64,000 nt of DNA from Lachnoanaerobaculum sanguinis (GTDB lineage: Bacteria > Bacillota > Clostridia > Lachnospirales > Lachnospiraceae). Made by a program: the position numbers and the translations under genes. The notes beneath the pieces are model-generated. The model did no database searches. It was not told the origin of the DNA and saw only the letters and a program-made list of their open reading frames with translations. Positions 54,243 through 63,897 of the stretch are shown here, one piece after another; positions within the stretch are counted from its first letter, which is position 1, and the number at the start of each line of letters is the position of its first letter. The stretch spans positions 106,135 to 170,134 of the forward strand of contig NZ_BTHK01000005.1 of the NCBI RefSeq assembly GCF_033242365.1. The letters are read 5' to 3'.

Positions 54243-54357
54243 TTTCAAAAGTTTTATATCAGCAGATATATTTGAAGCTGAATATTAATTTTTGAAAAGT
54301 TGGAGGTGATAGAAATGGATTGCATAAATGGTATTGTTTTGCAGAAAGGAATATTTT

Positions 54358-54801
54358 ATGAAACAGGAATTACTTGCAAAAATGAATGCTTATTTAGCAA
54401 ATCAGGAGATTATGTACATCAAACTACATAATATGCACTGGAATCTGAAGGGACATGGATTTTTCACTCTTCATTCCAAATTAGAGGAATATTACGATCA
54501 GACAGCCGAGATTATTGATGAGGTAGCTGAGAGAATACTTGCTAAGGATGCTCTACCGATAGCTAACTTAAAAGAAGCGTTGGAAATTAGCAAGGTAAAG
54601 GAACTTCCGGACAAAGCCATCAACATTGACGAGGCTATTCGCATACTTACTATTGATGTTGAATACTGGGTAAACGATTCAAAGGAAATTGTGGAGTTGG
54701 CTGATAAGGAAGGCGATGTTGTTACCGCAGATATTTTTACAGGCTATGTAAAAGAATATGAGAAGACATTGTGGATGCTTAAGGCATTTGCACAAAACTA
54801 A
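54358..54801 (+). CDS. dps: Dps-family ferritin-like protein
   Basis: This 147-residue protein forms a 12-subunit shell that stores iron and protects DNA from peroxide. The intersubunit ferroxidase ligands have the correct spacing: His27, His39, Asp54 and Glu58 (HNMHWNLKGHGFFTLHSKLEEYYD, then IIDEVAERI). It lacks a long lysine-rich N-terminal tail. I chose the ATG at 54358 with AGAAAGGAA upstream; an ATG at 54328 would lie in the leader. Monocistronic, with a bidirectional terminator. Confidence 0.93.
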   Translation: MKQELLAKMNAYLANQEIMYIKLHNMHWNLKGHGFFTLHSKLEEYYDQTAEIIDEVAERILAKDALPIANLKEALEISKVKELPDKAINIDEAIRILTIDVEYWVNDSKEIVELADKEGDVVTADIFTGYVKEYEKTLWMLKAFAQN

Positions 54802-54815
54802 ACACTAAAAAGCTC

Positions 54816-54847
54816 AAGGCACAGTCGAAAATGGCTGTGCCTTTTAA
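54816..54847. terminator. Bidirectional terminator
   Basis: AAGGCACAG (54816-54824) pairs with CTGTGCCTT (54835-54843), followed by TTTT on one strand. It separates the convergent dps and nitroreductase genes. Confidence 0.85.
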
Positions 54848-54851
54848 AAAT

Positions 54852-55718
54852 TTAAATATCCAAAACCGCTACTAAAGTATAATCACTCGGATTTTTAAAA
54901 TCATGTTTGATATTTGAAACATCAAGGCTCCAGTTTCCGATTCCCGAATACTTTGATGATAATATCATATGGAAGTTGAGCATTGCAGCACCGAGTCCAA
55001 GGAAATTATCATCATCTGTAACCATCTCGTCAAGCTGGTTAAACAGATAGATATGAGTTCCGTTTATAACGAAGCGATAATTTTGATGATTCAAAAAGCT
55101 TGGTGAAAGGCTGGCTGCATAAAGTGCATCGGCAATGACAGGATCCGCATATTCATCATCAAAATTATATGGGGTATTGAAGTCACTATCAAATGCCAAT
55201 GCAGTAACAGCAATTTTTGGAGCGATATGTCCGGATTTACTGCTGATACTTACATTTGAAGGTGAGTGTATATCTATCTTTGTAGTATCCTTTTCTTTTT
55301 TGCCATACCCAAATGCAATCACAGTTGCTACAGCAAGGTCTGAATCAATAAGTAAAGCCTTCTTTACTATATCGTCATCATCGCATGTAAGGTAGCATGA
55401 GGACAATCCCATTTCTTCAAGCTTTAATAAAATATGCTCAGACACAAATCCTGCATTTATAAGGTAATTTTCCTTTTCTTCAGATAACATAACAAGATAG
55501 GAAGGAGCATTAAAGGCATTTCCACGATATCCGACCACGCCTGTAAGTCTTTGAGCAGTATCTTCATTTGAAAATATAAGTAATTGAGTATTCACGTCAA
55601 AAAGATTTTGAGCTGAATTAAAAAATCCTGTTATCTCATCTAATTTAGCTTGCTCAACAGACTTTTTGAGAAAATCTCTTATAGAATTTCTCTTTTCAAT
55701 AAGTTCTAAATAATTCAT
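54852..55718 (-). CDS. Nitroreductase-family protein
   Basis: This 288-residue protein is an FMN-dependent nitroreductase-like oxidoreductase. The start NYLELIEKRNSIRDF has the family's RxSxRxF flavin-binding pattern, and GLSSCYLTCDDDD, VATVIAFGYGKKEKD and a second RF-like region (SPSFLNHQNYRF, LGAAMLNFHMI) suggest an unusual double-length arrangement in which the halves resemble each other. The usual length is about 170-220. The ATG at 55718 has GGAGGG upstream; a longer frame to 55835 lacks support. Physiological substrate is unknown. Confidence 0.8.
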   Translation of the reverse strand: MNYLELIEKRNSIRDFLKKSVEQAKLDEITGFFNSAQNLFDVNTQLLIFSNEDTAQRLTGVVGYRGNAFNAPSYLVMLSEEKENYLINAGFVSEHILLKLEEMGLSSCYLTCDDDDIVKKALLIDSDLAVATVIAFGYGKKEKDTTKIDIHSPSNVSISSKSGHIAPKIAVTALAFDSDFNTPYNFDDEYADPVIADALYAASLSPSFLNHQNYRFVINGTHIYLFNQLDEMVTDDDNFLGLGAAMLNFHMILSSKYSGIGNWSLDVSNIKHDFKNPSDYTLVAVLDI

Positions 55719-56031
55719 ACATTTATTCCCTCCACAGTACAAATTCCAAAAGATTGAATTATATATATTATACAAAAAAAAGCCTGTAAGGTCAATTTTA
55801 TATATGTTTTTATTTGAAAAACATAAGAAATACAAAGGTTAACTCTTAAATATTTTTGGGAGTAAAATATATAGATGATAGGATATAGTCATATAAAAGC
55901 CGATATGCATTATGCCTAATTATTTCGTTAAAGAATGGTAAAGATGCCAATATACAAAAGAACATTAAATGATATTATCATATTAATAACGATAGAATCG
56001 TATTTATTAAAAAATAAAAAGGAGCGTATTT
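55719..56031. other. Divergent gap with 13-bp palindrome before fucU
   Basis: No gene is visible. The palindrome ACGATAGAATCGT (55989-56001) lies 31 nt before the fucU ATG and could be an operator. A clear promoter is not identified on either strand. Confidence 0.4.
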
Positions 56032-56472
56032 ATGTTAAAGGGTATTCCGGAAAGAATAGGATCTGATTTATTGAAGGCAATGGCAGATATGGGACATGGA
56101 GATCTGATGGTAATTGCAGATGATTTTTATCCTCCTTACAGTAAAAGTCCGAATGCGATAAGTATACAGGCAAAAGGCAACAGTGCAGCCGAGATGTTGG
56201 AGGCAATACTACAGCTGTTGCCTATAGATACCGACTACGCCGTTCATCCTGTTGAATACATGGTTCCGGATTCGGATTCAGGTGTTGTTATGGATAGTAA
56301 TAAAGTATGGGAAGATATAAAAGCTGTGGCGGAAAAATATGGGTATAAAGACGCTGTAGGAACTATTGAGAGAACAAAGTTTTATGAAAAAGCCGGAAGG
56401 GCATTTGTCACTGTATGTACAAGTGAAAGACAGCCATACGGCTGTATAATACTCCAAAAGGGAGTAATGTAA
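56032..56472 (+). CDS. fucU: L-fucose mutarotase (RbsD/FucU family)
   Basis: This 146-residue cytoplasmic enzyme interconverts alpha- and beta-anomers of L-fucose (or of another sugar in related members). The N-terminal signature LKGIPERIGSDLLKAMADMGHGD holds the catalytic His22; the closing TSERQPYGCIILQKGV holds the conserved Tyr. Its length is typical. AAGGAGCG is upstream. Other fucose genes are not in the window. It is monocistronic, with its own terminator. Fucose as substrate fits the GH112 pathway of milk or mucin glycans nearby. Confidence 0.9.
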   Translation: MLKGIPERIGSDLLKAMADMGHGDLMVIADDFYPPYSKSPNAISIQAKGNSAAEMLEAILQLLPIDTDYAVHPVEYMVPDSDSGVVMDSNKVWEDIKAVAEKYGYKDAVGTIERTKFYEKAGRAFVTVCTSERQPYGCIILQKGVM

Positions 56473-56498
56473 AAATAAAAACCGATACCAATAATAAA

Positions 56499-56528
56499 AA
56501 CGTCAAGTCTTGCAGCTTGGCGTTTTTG
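56499..56528 (+). terminator. Terminator of fucU
   Basis: AACGTCAAG pairs with CTTGGCGTT (one G-U pair), followed by TTTTG. Confidence 0.85.
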
Positions 56529-56580
56529 TTAGAAAACAGTTGTTAAAAAATTATTCTTTATATAAAATTTATTATTATAA

Positions 56581-56608
56581 TTGCATTTATTAGATATTAT
56601 GATATAAT
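56581..56608 (+). promoter_or_regulatory. Promoter of the GntP permease gene
   Basis: TTGCAT (56581-56586) and TATAAT (56603-56608) are spaced 16 nt. In the leader an inverted repeat GGGTATAA (56636-56643) and TTATACCC (56667-56674) could form a hairpin before the ribosome site AAGGAGG. Confidence 0.55.
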
Positions 56609-56699
56609 AAGCTTACAATATTATTAAGTGGAGTAGGGTATAAATATTAACAATTATGAAGTGATTTTATACCCATATGTCTAGACAAGGAGGATTTAT

Positions 56700-58091
56700 A
56701 TGACAGGTTTACCACTTATATTCGTGTTTATTTTGGCGGTTATCGTTATGATAGTTGCCATCTCAAAGTTTGGTGTACATCCGTTTATATCTATTATGTG
56801 TATATCACTTATTTTGGGACTTGTAGCAGGAATACCGCTTGTAGATAAGACATTGGAAGACGGAACAAAGATACAAGGTCTTGCAAGTGTTATCGGAGCA
56901 GGATTTTCAGGTACTTTTTCAAGTATAGGTATTGTTATCATACTTGGTGCTCTGATCGGAACTATTTTGGAGAAAACAGGTGCGGCTTTTAAACTGGCAG
57001 ATATGGTTATAAAGCTGGTTGGAAGAAACAATCCTGTTTTGGCGGTAGAGCTTATGGGTTGGGTAGTTTCAATTCCTGTATTCTGTGATTCTGGATTTGT
57101 TATCTTAAACCCTATCAGAAAAGCCTTGGTAAAGAGAACGGCAGAGTCGTCTGTGGCTATGACTGTAGGACTTTCGGCAGGTCTATACATATCACATGTA
57201 TTTATACCGCCTACACCGGGACCTATAGCGGCAGCTTCTACACTCGGTATCGGTGACAATCTCTTACTTGTAATGGGTATGGGTGCAGTATGTTCTATAT
57301 TCCCTCTTTTAGCAGGTTTATTCTATGCTAAATTTATCGGCAAGAGTGTAAAAGCTGATGATGAGGCTGATTCAGGTGAAGTTACAAAGACATATGAAGA
57401 GCTTGTAGCTGAATACGGCAAGCTTCCAAGCGGACCGATGTCTTTAGCACCTATCTTAGTTCCTGTATTACTTATGGCTATTGCATCAATAGTTGCAATG
57501 ATGAAGATGGACGGAGTATTTGCGGATGTTTTAAAATTCCTCGGAACACCTATTATAGCTCTTGCAGTCGGTACGGTTTTCGGTGTATTACAGCTTCAGG
57601 GTACAGGTAAAATGAAGGAGTTCTACAGTATTACAAATGAGACATTAAAGACTGTAGGACCTATATTGTTCGTGACTGCGGCAGGTGGTGTACTCGGTAA
57701 GGTTATAGCATCTTCGGATATGGTTAACTTTATAAAGGATCATGCAGCGGTTCTCAGCACAATGGGTATGCTTTTCCCGTTCTTATTATCCGCTATTTTA
57801 AAGAGTGCACAGGGTTCATCCACAGTAGCTCTTACAACTACTGCAGGTATTGTGGCTCCACTGTTACCGGCACTTGGATTTGCAAGTCCTATGAGTGCTA
57901 CACTTGTAACTATGGCAATCGGTGCTGGTGCAATGACTGTTTCACATGCCAATGACTCATATTTCTGGGTTGTTACAAACTTCGGTGCGATGTCACCTGA
58001 AAAGGGATATAAGACACAGACTGTATGTACATTGCTCTTAGGTATTGCAGGTATTGTTGAAATAATGCTTCTCAGCTTATTTTTACACTAA
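56700..58091 (+). CDS. GntP-family permease
   Basis: This 463-residue membrane protein has about 12 helices and takes up gluconate or related sugar acids by proton symport. Signature segments are KFGVHPFISIMCISLILGLVAG, VSIPVFCDSGFVIL with the conserved Asp, FIPPTPGPIAAAS, and ALTTTAGIVAPLLP, then MTVSHANDSYFWV. AAGGAGGA precedes the ATG. No catabolic gene is adjacent; its position beside fucU may be coincidental because each has its own terminator. Substrate unknown. Confidence 0.9.
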   Translation: MTGLPLIFVFILAVIVMIVAISKFGVHPFISIMCISLILGLVAGIPLVDKTLEDGTKIQGLASVIGAGFSGTFSSIGIVIILGALIGTILEKTGAAFKLADMVIKLVGRNNPVLAVELMGWVVSIPVFCDSGFVILNPIRKALVKRTAESSVAMTVGLSAGLYISHVFIPPTPGPIAAASTLGIGDNLLLVMGMGAVCSIFPLLAGLFYAKFIGKSVKADDEADSGEVTKTYEELVAEYGKLPSGPMSLAPILVPVLLMAIASIVAMMKMDGVFADVLKFLGTPIIALAVGTVFGVLQLQGTGKMKEFYSITNETLKTVGPILFVTAAGGVLGKVIASSDMVNFIKDHAAVLSTMGMLFPFLLSAILKSAQGSSTVALTTTAGIVAPLLPALGFASPMSATLVTMAIGAGAMTVSHANDSYFWVVTNFGAMSPEKGYKTQTVCTLLLGIAGIVEIMLLSLFLH

Positions 58092-58111
58092 TTAAATAGA
58101 CTTTTATAAAG

Positions 58112-58150
58112 AGGCACAAATTTTATTTTTGTAAGATTTGTGCCTTATTT
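58112..58150 (+). terminator. Terminator of the GntP gene
   Basis: AGGCACAAAT (58112-58121) pairs perfectly with ATTTGTGCCT (58136-58145), followed by TATTTTTATT. The next 150 bp to the TPR gene contain no gene. Confidence 0.88.
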
Positions 58151-58301
58151 TTATTGAAAAATATTATATTATGAAATCTGCTGACAGTAATTTTTATATA
58201 TGGTATATTTATATTGATTGCGCTTAAGGCGTTTTAAGGATGGATTCCTGGACTGATTTTATCTAATCAGAAAAATAATATAAATTTTATAGGAAAATAA
58301 C

Positions 58302-59810
58302 ATGGAATTACTTGAACAATGTAAAACCTGGAATGATGACGGTGATTATGAGAGCGTAGTTGATGCACTTGAAATATTGCCTGAGAATGCCAGAACACCT
58401 GAAATGGATTCGGAACTTGCAAGAGCCTATAATAACCTTGGAGAACCGGGGGAATATAAGTTGTTTGCACAGGCGCTTGAACTGTTAAAGCCTCATGAAG
58501 AATATTTTAGAGGAAATCATAAGTATTATTTCAGGCTGGCATATTCATACTATTATTTGGATGAAGACGGACTTGCCCTGCACTACTTCAAAAAAGCTTT
58601 GGATTCAAAGCCGGGAGACAGTGATACTATAGAAATGATGACTTCCTGTGCCGATATGCTTTCAGAATCGGATTTAAGAATAAAAATGTCTGAAAGAGTA
58701 AGCTCGATGTGGGAAGATGTAAGAAAAGATATAAATAAGTACAATAAACTTGATAAAGACTTTTATTCAAATGCTTTGTCTATCATAGCAAAAGGTATTA
58801 AGGAAATATCAAAAAGAACCGATGCACATATAACAGGTGACAGAACAATGGAACTTGAGGCAGGTGATGATAAATCCTATATTTTCATGCTTCAATATGT
58901 ACTTGATGTAATGCCAGGAGATTTAAGAGAGCTTTTTGATATAAGAATAGGTATATCACCGAAATCGGATATTCCGGATACATCTTTTTTTAACGACAGA
59001 GAGTATGATATAACAGGACTTAGATTTTTTGTCAGTGATGATAGGCAGATAGTGATATATGCTGATGAATTCGATATTCCCTTGGAGGTGTTTGAGAAGC
59101 TCTTTATTGATATATTCGGTGAAATAGATCTGATGGCAAATGATTTTGAGTTTGATTTTGCAGATAAAGAGGATTTTGATTCTCCTAACGATGAGACTTG
59201 CAGCATAGTACTTAAGTTTAAAAACAGGGAAGATTTTTTAAAGGAATGTGTTGACTACAGAGGACTTAGAGCATGTACCGAGGGTAAGGGCGCAAGGCTT
59301 GGAATAAATGCAAAAGACTATCTGAAAATGTATTCAGGCTATCAGTTGCCTTCTATAGTGGAGGATGAGATAAGAGAGGATATATATACAGGAACCACCT
59401 GTTTACCTTCTCTTGTAAGTGAGTATATGTCCTCAAATCTGTTTGATAAAATGCCGATAATGGATGAGTTATACAGAAACGGAGTTGCGGCCGGATTTTT
59501 CTGTTTCAGCCTGGACATGAAGAAACATTCCGATGATATGCTTGAATATGAGTTTGAAATAATGAATTTACGAAGTCAGCTTATTGATTATATTATGAAA
59601 AAGCTGAAAGAAAAGAACAGAGAACATGATATCGCATTCCTTGAGGGTGCAACCGGTAAAAAATACGGATATCTTGATTTTTTAATATTTGGAAGTTTTA
59701 TGCTTATAATGAATACTGCATGTGATTTTTTTGAAAAGAATAAAATACCTTTTGCAGGCTATAAAACTTTTAGAAAAATATCAAAAATAATAACTTTTGT
59801 GGAGGACTAA
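58302..59810 (+). CDS. TPR-repeat protein of unknown function
   Basis: This 502-residue soluble protein begins with tetratricopeptide-like helix pairs (about 1-105), including LARAYNNLGEPGEYKLFAQALELL and YYFRLAYSYYYLDEDGLALHYFKKALDSKPGD. The rest is acidic alpha-beta without a recognised domain. The stop shares one base with the following DUF4026-type gene, and both encode acidic proteins, suggesting a pair. Function is unknown. No clear ribosome site; AGGAAAATAAC is closest. Confidence 0.7.
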   Translation: MELLEQCKTWNDDGDYESVVDALEILPENARTPEMDSELARAYNNLGEPGEYKLFAQALELLKPHEEYFRGNHKYYFRLAYSYYYLDEDGLALHYFKKALDSKPGDSDTIEMMTSCADMLSESDLRIKMSERVSSMWEDVRKDINKYNKLDKDFYSNALSIIAKGIKEISKRTDAHITGDRTMELEAGDDKSYIFMLQYVLDVMPGDLRELFDIRIGISPKSDIPDTSFFNDREYDITGLRFFVSDDRQIVIYADEFDIPLEVFEKLFIDIFGEIDLMANDFEFDFADKEDFDSPNDETCSIVLKFKNREDFLKECVDYRGLRACTEGKGARLGINAKDYLKMYSGYQLPSIVEDEIREDIYTGTTCLPSLVSEYMSSNLFDKMPIMDELYRNGVAAGFFCFSLDMKKHSDDMLEYEFEIMNLRSQLIDYIMKKLKEKNREHDIAFLEGATGKKYGYLDFLIFGSFMLIMNTACDFFEKNKIPFAGYKTFRKISKIITFVED

Positions 59811-61105
59811 TGTTTAATTTTTTTAAGAAAAAGCAGAATGAGGTAGAGATACCACAGGTACAACCTATGGCTGCATGGGAGGAAAACTCCTATATGCATG
59901 TACTTTCAAATCTTGTAGATGATGAAGATATTGAAGGTGCAAGGGAAAGAATTGAAGCGATTGAAGGTGTAAAACTTATAGAGTTTAATGAAAAAGATGA
60001 CGGATCAGGAAATCTTACATTGGAATATAAAGGTGAAGAGTATGGTGTAGGATTCTATTTTGAGGACTTTGTTTTGGAAAGTTTGTATTCTTTGCAGAAC
60101 CAAAAGATTCATGATGAGGACTTTTTAGAGATAAAGGAAAAGGATACTTCATTTGTTATTCATATGAACTTTAATAAGAATTATTTTGATTCATATCATT
60201 TACAGCTAAAGCTTATAATGGCATTTTTCCCTGACACACTTGCTGTAGTGGATGAAAGTGCAGAGAGACTTTTAAGCGGAAGATGGGTAAAACTTGCGGC
60301 AGAGTCAAGTGTTACACCTAATGCCGAAAGTTTATTTACCGTACAGGCGGTATTTGATGATGAAACAAAGAAAGTTTGGCTTCATACACATGGTATGTGC
60401 AGAACAGGCTTTTCGGAGTTTGAACTTTTAGATGTAAGTCAGGACAATGCAAATGATATTTATTACTTATTAAATACAGTGGCTTGTAGAGTACTGTATC
60501 AAAATGAGGCTATAGAAGATTATATTTTCCTGGGTGAGTTCATAGACGGAAATGAGATAGTAGTTGCACCACTTCCTTGGAATGTTGCTATTGAAAAATA
60601 TCCTTCTACCATACTTGGAGGCCCTGCGGACAGAGTTGACAGTCACAATACAAACAGTCAGGTTATTTTCCTTTTCTTATCTGAGGAGGATGCAAATAAC
60701 GGTAAGTATACAAAGCCTTCCGAGATAGAGGACAAGCTTATCGAAAATCCGCTCTATTATTATACAAATGAGCAAACAGATCATATGAAGTTTATGGCAA
60801 GAGACAGATATGAACTTTTGAGAAATGCAATTTTGGAAAATCCAAGTTACAGAGCATTGATAAAGGTCGGATTGCCTACAGACGGTGAGGATGGAAAGCC
60901 TGATTATGAAAACCTTGAGCACATCTGGTTTGAACTTATAGAATTTACAGAGGAAGGATTTAAGGCGGTTCTTACACAGGCACCATATAGAGTTTCAGCC
61001 ATGAAAGAAGGAGATGAGGGTGAATATACCGTCAATGATGTAACAGATTGGATTATTTATACAGATGAAATGAGTATAGATCCGAATACTGCATATTTAT
61101 TATAG
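59810..61105 (+). CDS. DUF4026-like acidic protein
   Basis: This 431-residue protein looks like the DUF4026/DUF2314 group: an opening FNFFKKKQNEVEIP, an alpha-beta core, and a C-terminal segment (HIWFELIEFTEEGFKAVLTQAPYRV, ending EYTVNDVTDWIIYTDE) as in DUF2314, which is often found with immunity or housekeeping proteins of unknown role. The ATG overlaps the TPR gene (TAATG) and the two are co-transcribed, with GGAGG upstream. It is followed 11 nt later by a YhcH-family gene. Confidence 0.65.
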   Translation: MFNFFKKKQNEVEIPQVQPMAAWEENSYMHVLSNLVDDEDIEGARERIEAIEGVKLIEFNEKDDGSGNLTLEYKGEEYGVGFYFEDFVLESLYSLQNQKIHDEDFLEIKEKDTSFVIHMNFNKNYFDSYHLQLKLIMAFFPDTLAVVDESAERLLSGRWVKLAAESSVTPNAESLFTVQAVFDDETKKVWLHTHGMCRTGFSEFELLDVSQDNANDIYYLLNTVACRVLYQNEAIEDYIFLGEFIDGNEIVVAPLPWNVAIEKYPSTILGGPADRVDSHNTNSQVIFLFLSEEDANNGKYTKPSEIEDKLIENPLYYYTNEQTDHMKFMARDRYELLRNAILENPSYRALIKVGLPTDGEDGKPDYENLEHIWFELIEFTEEGFKAVLTQAPYRVSAMKEGDEGEYTVNDVTDWIIYTDEMSIDPNTAYLL

Positions 61106-61116
61106 GGGGAGAGGTT

Positions 61117-61569
61117 ATGTTTTTTACAAACATAAAGCTTGCTAAGAAGTATAATTATTTAAATGAAAAGTTTTTGGCTGCATATGACTGGTTAAGAAAC
61201 AATGATTTAAAGGCATTGGAGCCGGGTAAGTATGAAATAGCGGGTGATGATGTGGTTGCTAATGTACAGGTGTATAACACATTGCCTGTTGAAGAAAAAA
61301 GATTTGAGGCACATGATAAATTCTTTGATATCCAGTGTCTGGTGGAAGGTGTTGAATTTTTCGGGGTATGCAATAGAGAAGGTCTTAAAGTAAGTGAAAG
61401 TAAACCTGAAAATGATGTCATTTTCTATGATAAACCGGAGGTATATGGACATGTTATACTCTATCCCGGAGACTTTATAGTAGTAGCACCGGAAGATGCA
61501 CATATGCCAGGATGCGCACTTACTGCTCCTGCAGCTGCCAAAAAGGTGGTTGTAAAAGTAAGGGTATGA
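61117..61569 (+). CDS. YhcH/YjgK/YiaL-family protein (DUF386)
   Basis: This 150-residue cupin-fold protein is of the YhcH/NanQ type; studied members act as N-acetylneuraminate anomerases or as accessory sugar enzymes. Motifs are FEAHDKFFDIQCLVEG and VVAPEDAHMPG, with metal-binding His and Glu. GGGGGAGAGG precedes the ATG. Its stop overlaps the brnQ start. Sialic-acid use is possible given the host-glycan genes nearby, but no sialic-acid pathway genes are in the window. Confidence 0.88.
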   Translation: MFFTNIKLAKKYNYLNEKFLAAYDWLRNNDLKALEPGKYEIAGDDVVANVQVYNTLPVEEKRFEAHDKFFDIQCLVEGVEFFGVCNREGLKVSESKPENDVIFYDKPEVYGHVILYPGDFIVVAPEDAHMPGCALTAPAAAKKVVVKVRV

Positions 61570-62882
61570 TAAAAAAGGGTTTTTTAATCGGGCTTTTGCT
61601 TTTCGGTATATTTTTCGGAGCGGGAAATCTGATTTTTCCGGCAGAACTCGGATTTAGGGCAGGGGTGAATTTCTATCCGGCAATACTCGGTTTTGTATTA
61701 TCAGGAGTAGGTATAGCAATAATTACTCTGGTACTTGGCACTATGGTAAAAGGTGGATATAAAAATGAAATCAGTATAAAGGTGGACCCGAAGTTTGCCA
61801 CATCATATCTGACAATATTATATCTTGCCATCGGACCTTTCTTTGCAATACCGAGAACTGCAGGAACATCATTTTCAATAGGAATAGCGCCTGTAACAGG
61901 TAACGGAAGATTGCCGCTTCTTATATTCAGTGCAATTTATTTTTTATTTGCATACCTTATAGCAATCAACCCGTCAAAGCTGATGGACAGAGTCGGTAAG
62001 ATACTTACACCTATGTTTGCAATGCTTATAATTATTCTTATAGCTGTTGGTAATATGAATTTCCATGCATTAAATCAGGGTGAAATGAGTAATTCAATGT
62101 CTGCTCTTAAGACAGGTTTTTTGGAAGGATACAATACTTTGGATGCCCTGGCTTCAGTGAGCTTTTGCCTGATTGCAACTTCAAGTATAAAGACTTTCGG
62201 ATTTTCGTCAAAGAAGGAATATATAAAGATAATGGCGATAGTCGGTATAGTGACGGCCATATTCTTCAGCAGCCTGTATATAGGTCTTGGAGCATTGGGA
62301 AATAAATTCAGTGTACCGGCAGAGGTATTGGCAGATCCTAATACCAATATAGGAACCTATATCTTGTCAAAAAGCTCATACGAACTTTTTGGCAGCTTCG
62401 GACAGGTATTTTTAGGTGCAATGACTATACTTACCTGCTTTACAACTACTGCAGGTCTTATTGTGGTGGTGTCGGAGTATTTTGTGGACACATTTCCAAG
62501 ATTTAAGTATAAGACTTATGTGAATATATTTACTTTAATAGGATTTGCAATGTCAAACTTCGGACTGAATACTATAATTAAGATATCTGTGCCTGTACTT
62601 AGAATTTTATATCCGATTACAATAGTTATAGTTGCAATAATTATATTAAATAAATTTGTAAGACTTTCAAAGTCCGGGATGGCGGTTACAGTGATTTTAA
62701 CAACTGTTTTTTCCGGAATAGAAGTTATGGGCAGTGTTTTAAAAGTCAAGGCGATAAACACCGTTATGTCTTTCTTTATAGGAGGAGATTCGGGATTTTT
62801 CTGGATAAATATTGCGGTTTTGGGAATAGTACTGTCACTTTTACTGAGAGATAAAATAAAGGGCGAGAACTTTGAAATATAA
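61566..62882 (+). CDS. brnQ: Branched-chain amino-acid transporter, BrnQ family
   Basis: This 438-residue carrier has about 12 helices and imports leucine, isoleucine and valine with Na+ or H+. The N-terminus GLLLFGIFFGAGNLIFPAELG and the FAIPRTAGTSFSIGIAP region are family signatures. The ATG at 61566 overlaps the upstream stop (ATGA); an earlier in-frame ATG at 61512 lies within the YhcH gene. It ends at a very strong terminator. Confidence 0.94.
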   Translation: MIKKGFLIGLLLFGIFFGAGNLIFPAELGFRAGVNFYPAILGFVLSGVGIAIITLVLGTMVKGGYKNEISIKVDPKFATSYLTILYLAIGPFFAIPRTAGTSFSIGIAPVTGNGRLPLLIFSAIYFLFAYLIAINPSKLMDRVGKILTPMFAMLIIILIAVGNMNFHALNQGEMSNSMSALKTGFLEGYNTLDALASVSFCLIATSSIKTFGFSSKKEYIKIMAIVGIVTAIFFSSLYIGLGALGNKFSVPAEVLADPNTNIGTYILSKSSYELFGSFGQVFLGAMTILTCFTTTAGLIVVVSEYFVDTFPRFKYKTYVNIFTLIGFAMSNFGLNTIIKISVPVLRILYPITIVIVAIIILNKFVRLSKSGMAVTVILTTVFSGIEVMGSVLKVKAINTVMSFFIGGDSGFFWINIAVLGIVLSLLLRDKIKGENFEI

Positions 62883-62924
62883 AATGAGCTGTTATAGGGG
62901 AGACCTTATAACAGCTCATTTTTT
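62882..62924. terminator. Bidirectional terminator
   Basis: A long stem of about 17 bp (starting AATGAGCTGTTATA, pairing with TATAACAGCTCATT, GAGA loop) is followed by TTTTT. It lies between the convergent brnQ and MBL-fold genes. Confidence 0.93.
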
Positions 62925-63753
62925 AGAATCTTAAAACTTTCATAGATGTTGCTTCATGTGATGCAAGACTGTAAGCACAGTTCTTATCAAGGGATTCCAT
63001 TCTTACCCATTCAAGGGAACGCATGGTGGCTTCTTTATCGACTGTGACAGCAGGAGGAGCAAGCTCTTTCCATGCAAGCTCTCCATATCCTGCGTCGGAG
63101 TACAATAATGTAAATTTATTATTTTCAGATGTTACTTTTACTCCAAACATTCCGGCAGAATGCCCGTAGAGCTTCATAAGTATAATGGAGCCGTCACCTA
63201 AGAGATCCAAAGACTTTTCAAAAGGTCCTTCCTTACCGTTCCAGTCAAAAACAGAAATATTTGCATTCTTCCACCAGCTTCTTGAATATCTTAAAGGATT
63301 TTTCACAGCAGCCTTTGCCTCATCTCTTGAAACAAGAATTTTGGTTTCCGAAGAAATATCTGCAACACCGCTGACATTCTCAAAGTCCAAATGTGTAAGA
63401 AGCACATAGTCAATATCCTTTGGCGAAATATTGATCTCTTCAAGTCTTGACAAAAGAGATGAATCTTTTTTTAAGTGAAAATGTGTGGAAGCAAAGGTTA
63501 GAGGTGCCTTTATAGCTTTTAACTGTTTGTCAAGGCTGAGAGGCTCTTCAGATTCCAATTCCCTTTTTATACCTGTATCTACAAGAATATTTTTGTTACC
63601 TGTTTGTATAAGGAATGAAAGTACCGGAATATTTACTCTATCCTCACTTTTAAGTAATAAACCATGTGTCTGCGGATTAAAGCCGGTGTTTCCATTATAT
63701 GCAAGAGAAGGAGCTACCATCACTTCTCCGGTTTGTAATATATGTATTTTCAT
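62923..63753 (-). CDS. Metallo-beta-lactamase-fold protein with altered metal site
   Basis: This 276-residue MBL-fold protein resembles the AHL-lactonase-like group in length and layout (FLIQTGNKNILVDTGI; GHSAGMFGV; YSDAGYG; LASHEAT). The first metal motif, usually THLHxDH or THLDxDH, reads THLDFENVSG, so the final Asp and His ligands are replaced by Glu and Asn. The other ligands are present, so it may bind one metal or have a new activity. The start ATG at 63753 follows AAGGTATGG; a longer frame to 63825 lacks support. Confidence 0.8.
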   Translation of the reverse strand: MKIHILQTGEVMVAPSLAYNGNTGFNPQTHGLLLKSEDRVNIPVLSFLIQTGNKNILVDTGIKRELESEEPLSLDKQLKAIKAPLTFASTHFHLKKDSSLLSRLEEINISPKDIDYVLLTHLDFENVSGVADISSETKILVSRDEAKAAVKNPLRYSRSWWKNANISVFDWNGKEGPFEKSLDLLGDGSIILMKLYGHSAGMFGVKVTSENNKFTLLYSDAGYGELAWKELAPPAVTVDKEATMRSLEWVRMESLDKNCAYSLASHEATSMKVLRF

Positions 63754-63897
63754 AAATAACCATACCTTAAATTTATTTTTAGTTGTTTCAAATACTATTA
63801 TACAAAACATAATACTTAAGGTCAAACTTAATATATTTTTTGGTTGCTAAGACCTATCTCATTACGTATAATCCCGTCTTTGACAGTTTTAAAAGTT

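Noticed and set aside
56696..57259. 187-codon minus-strand frame opposite the GntP permease
   Set aside because: It covers only the permease coding sequence in antisense and lacks a start signal.
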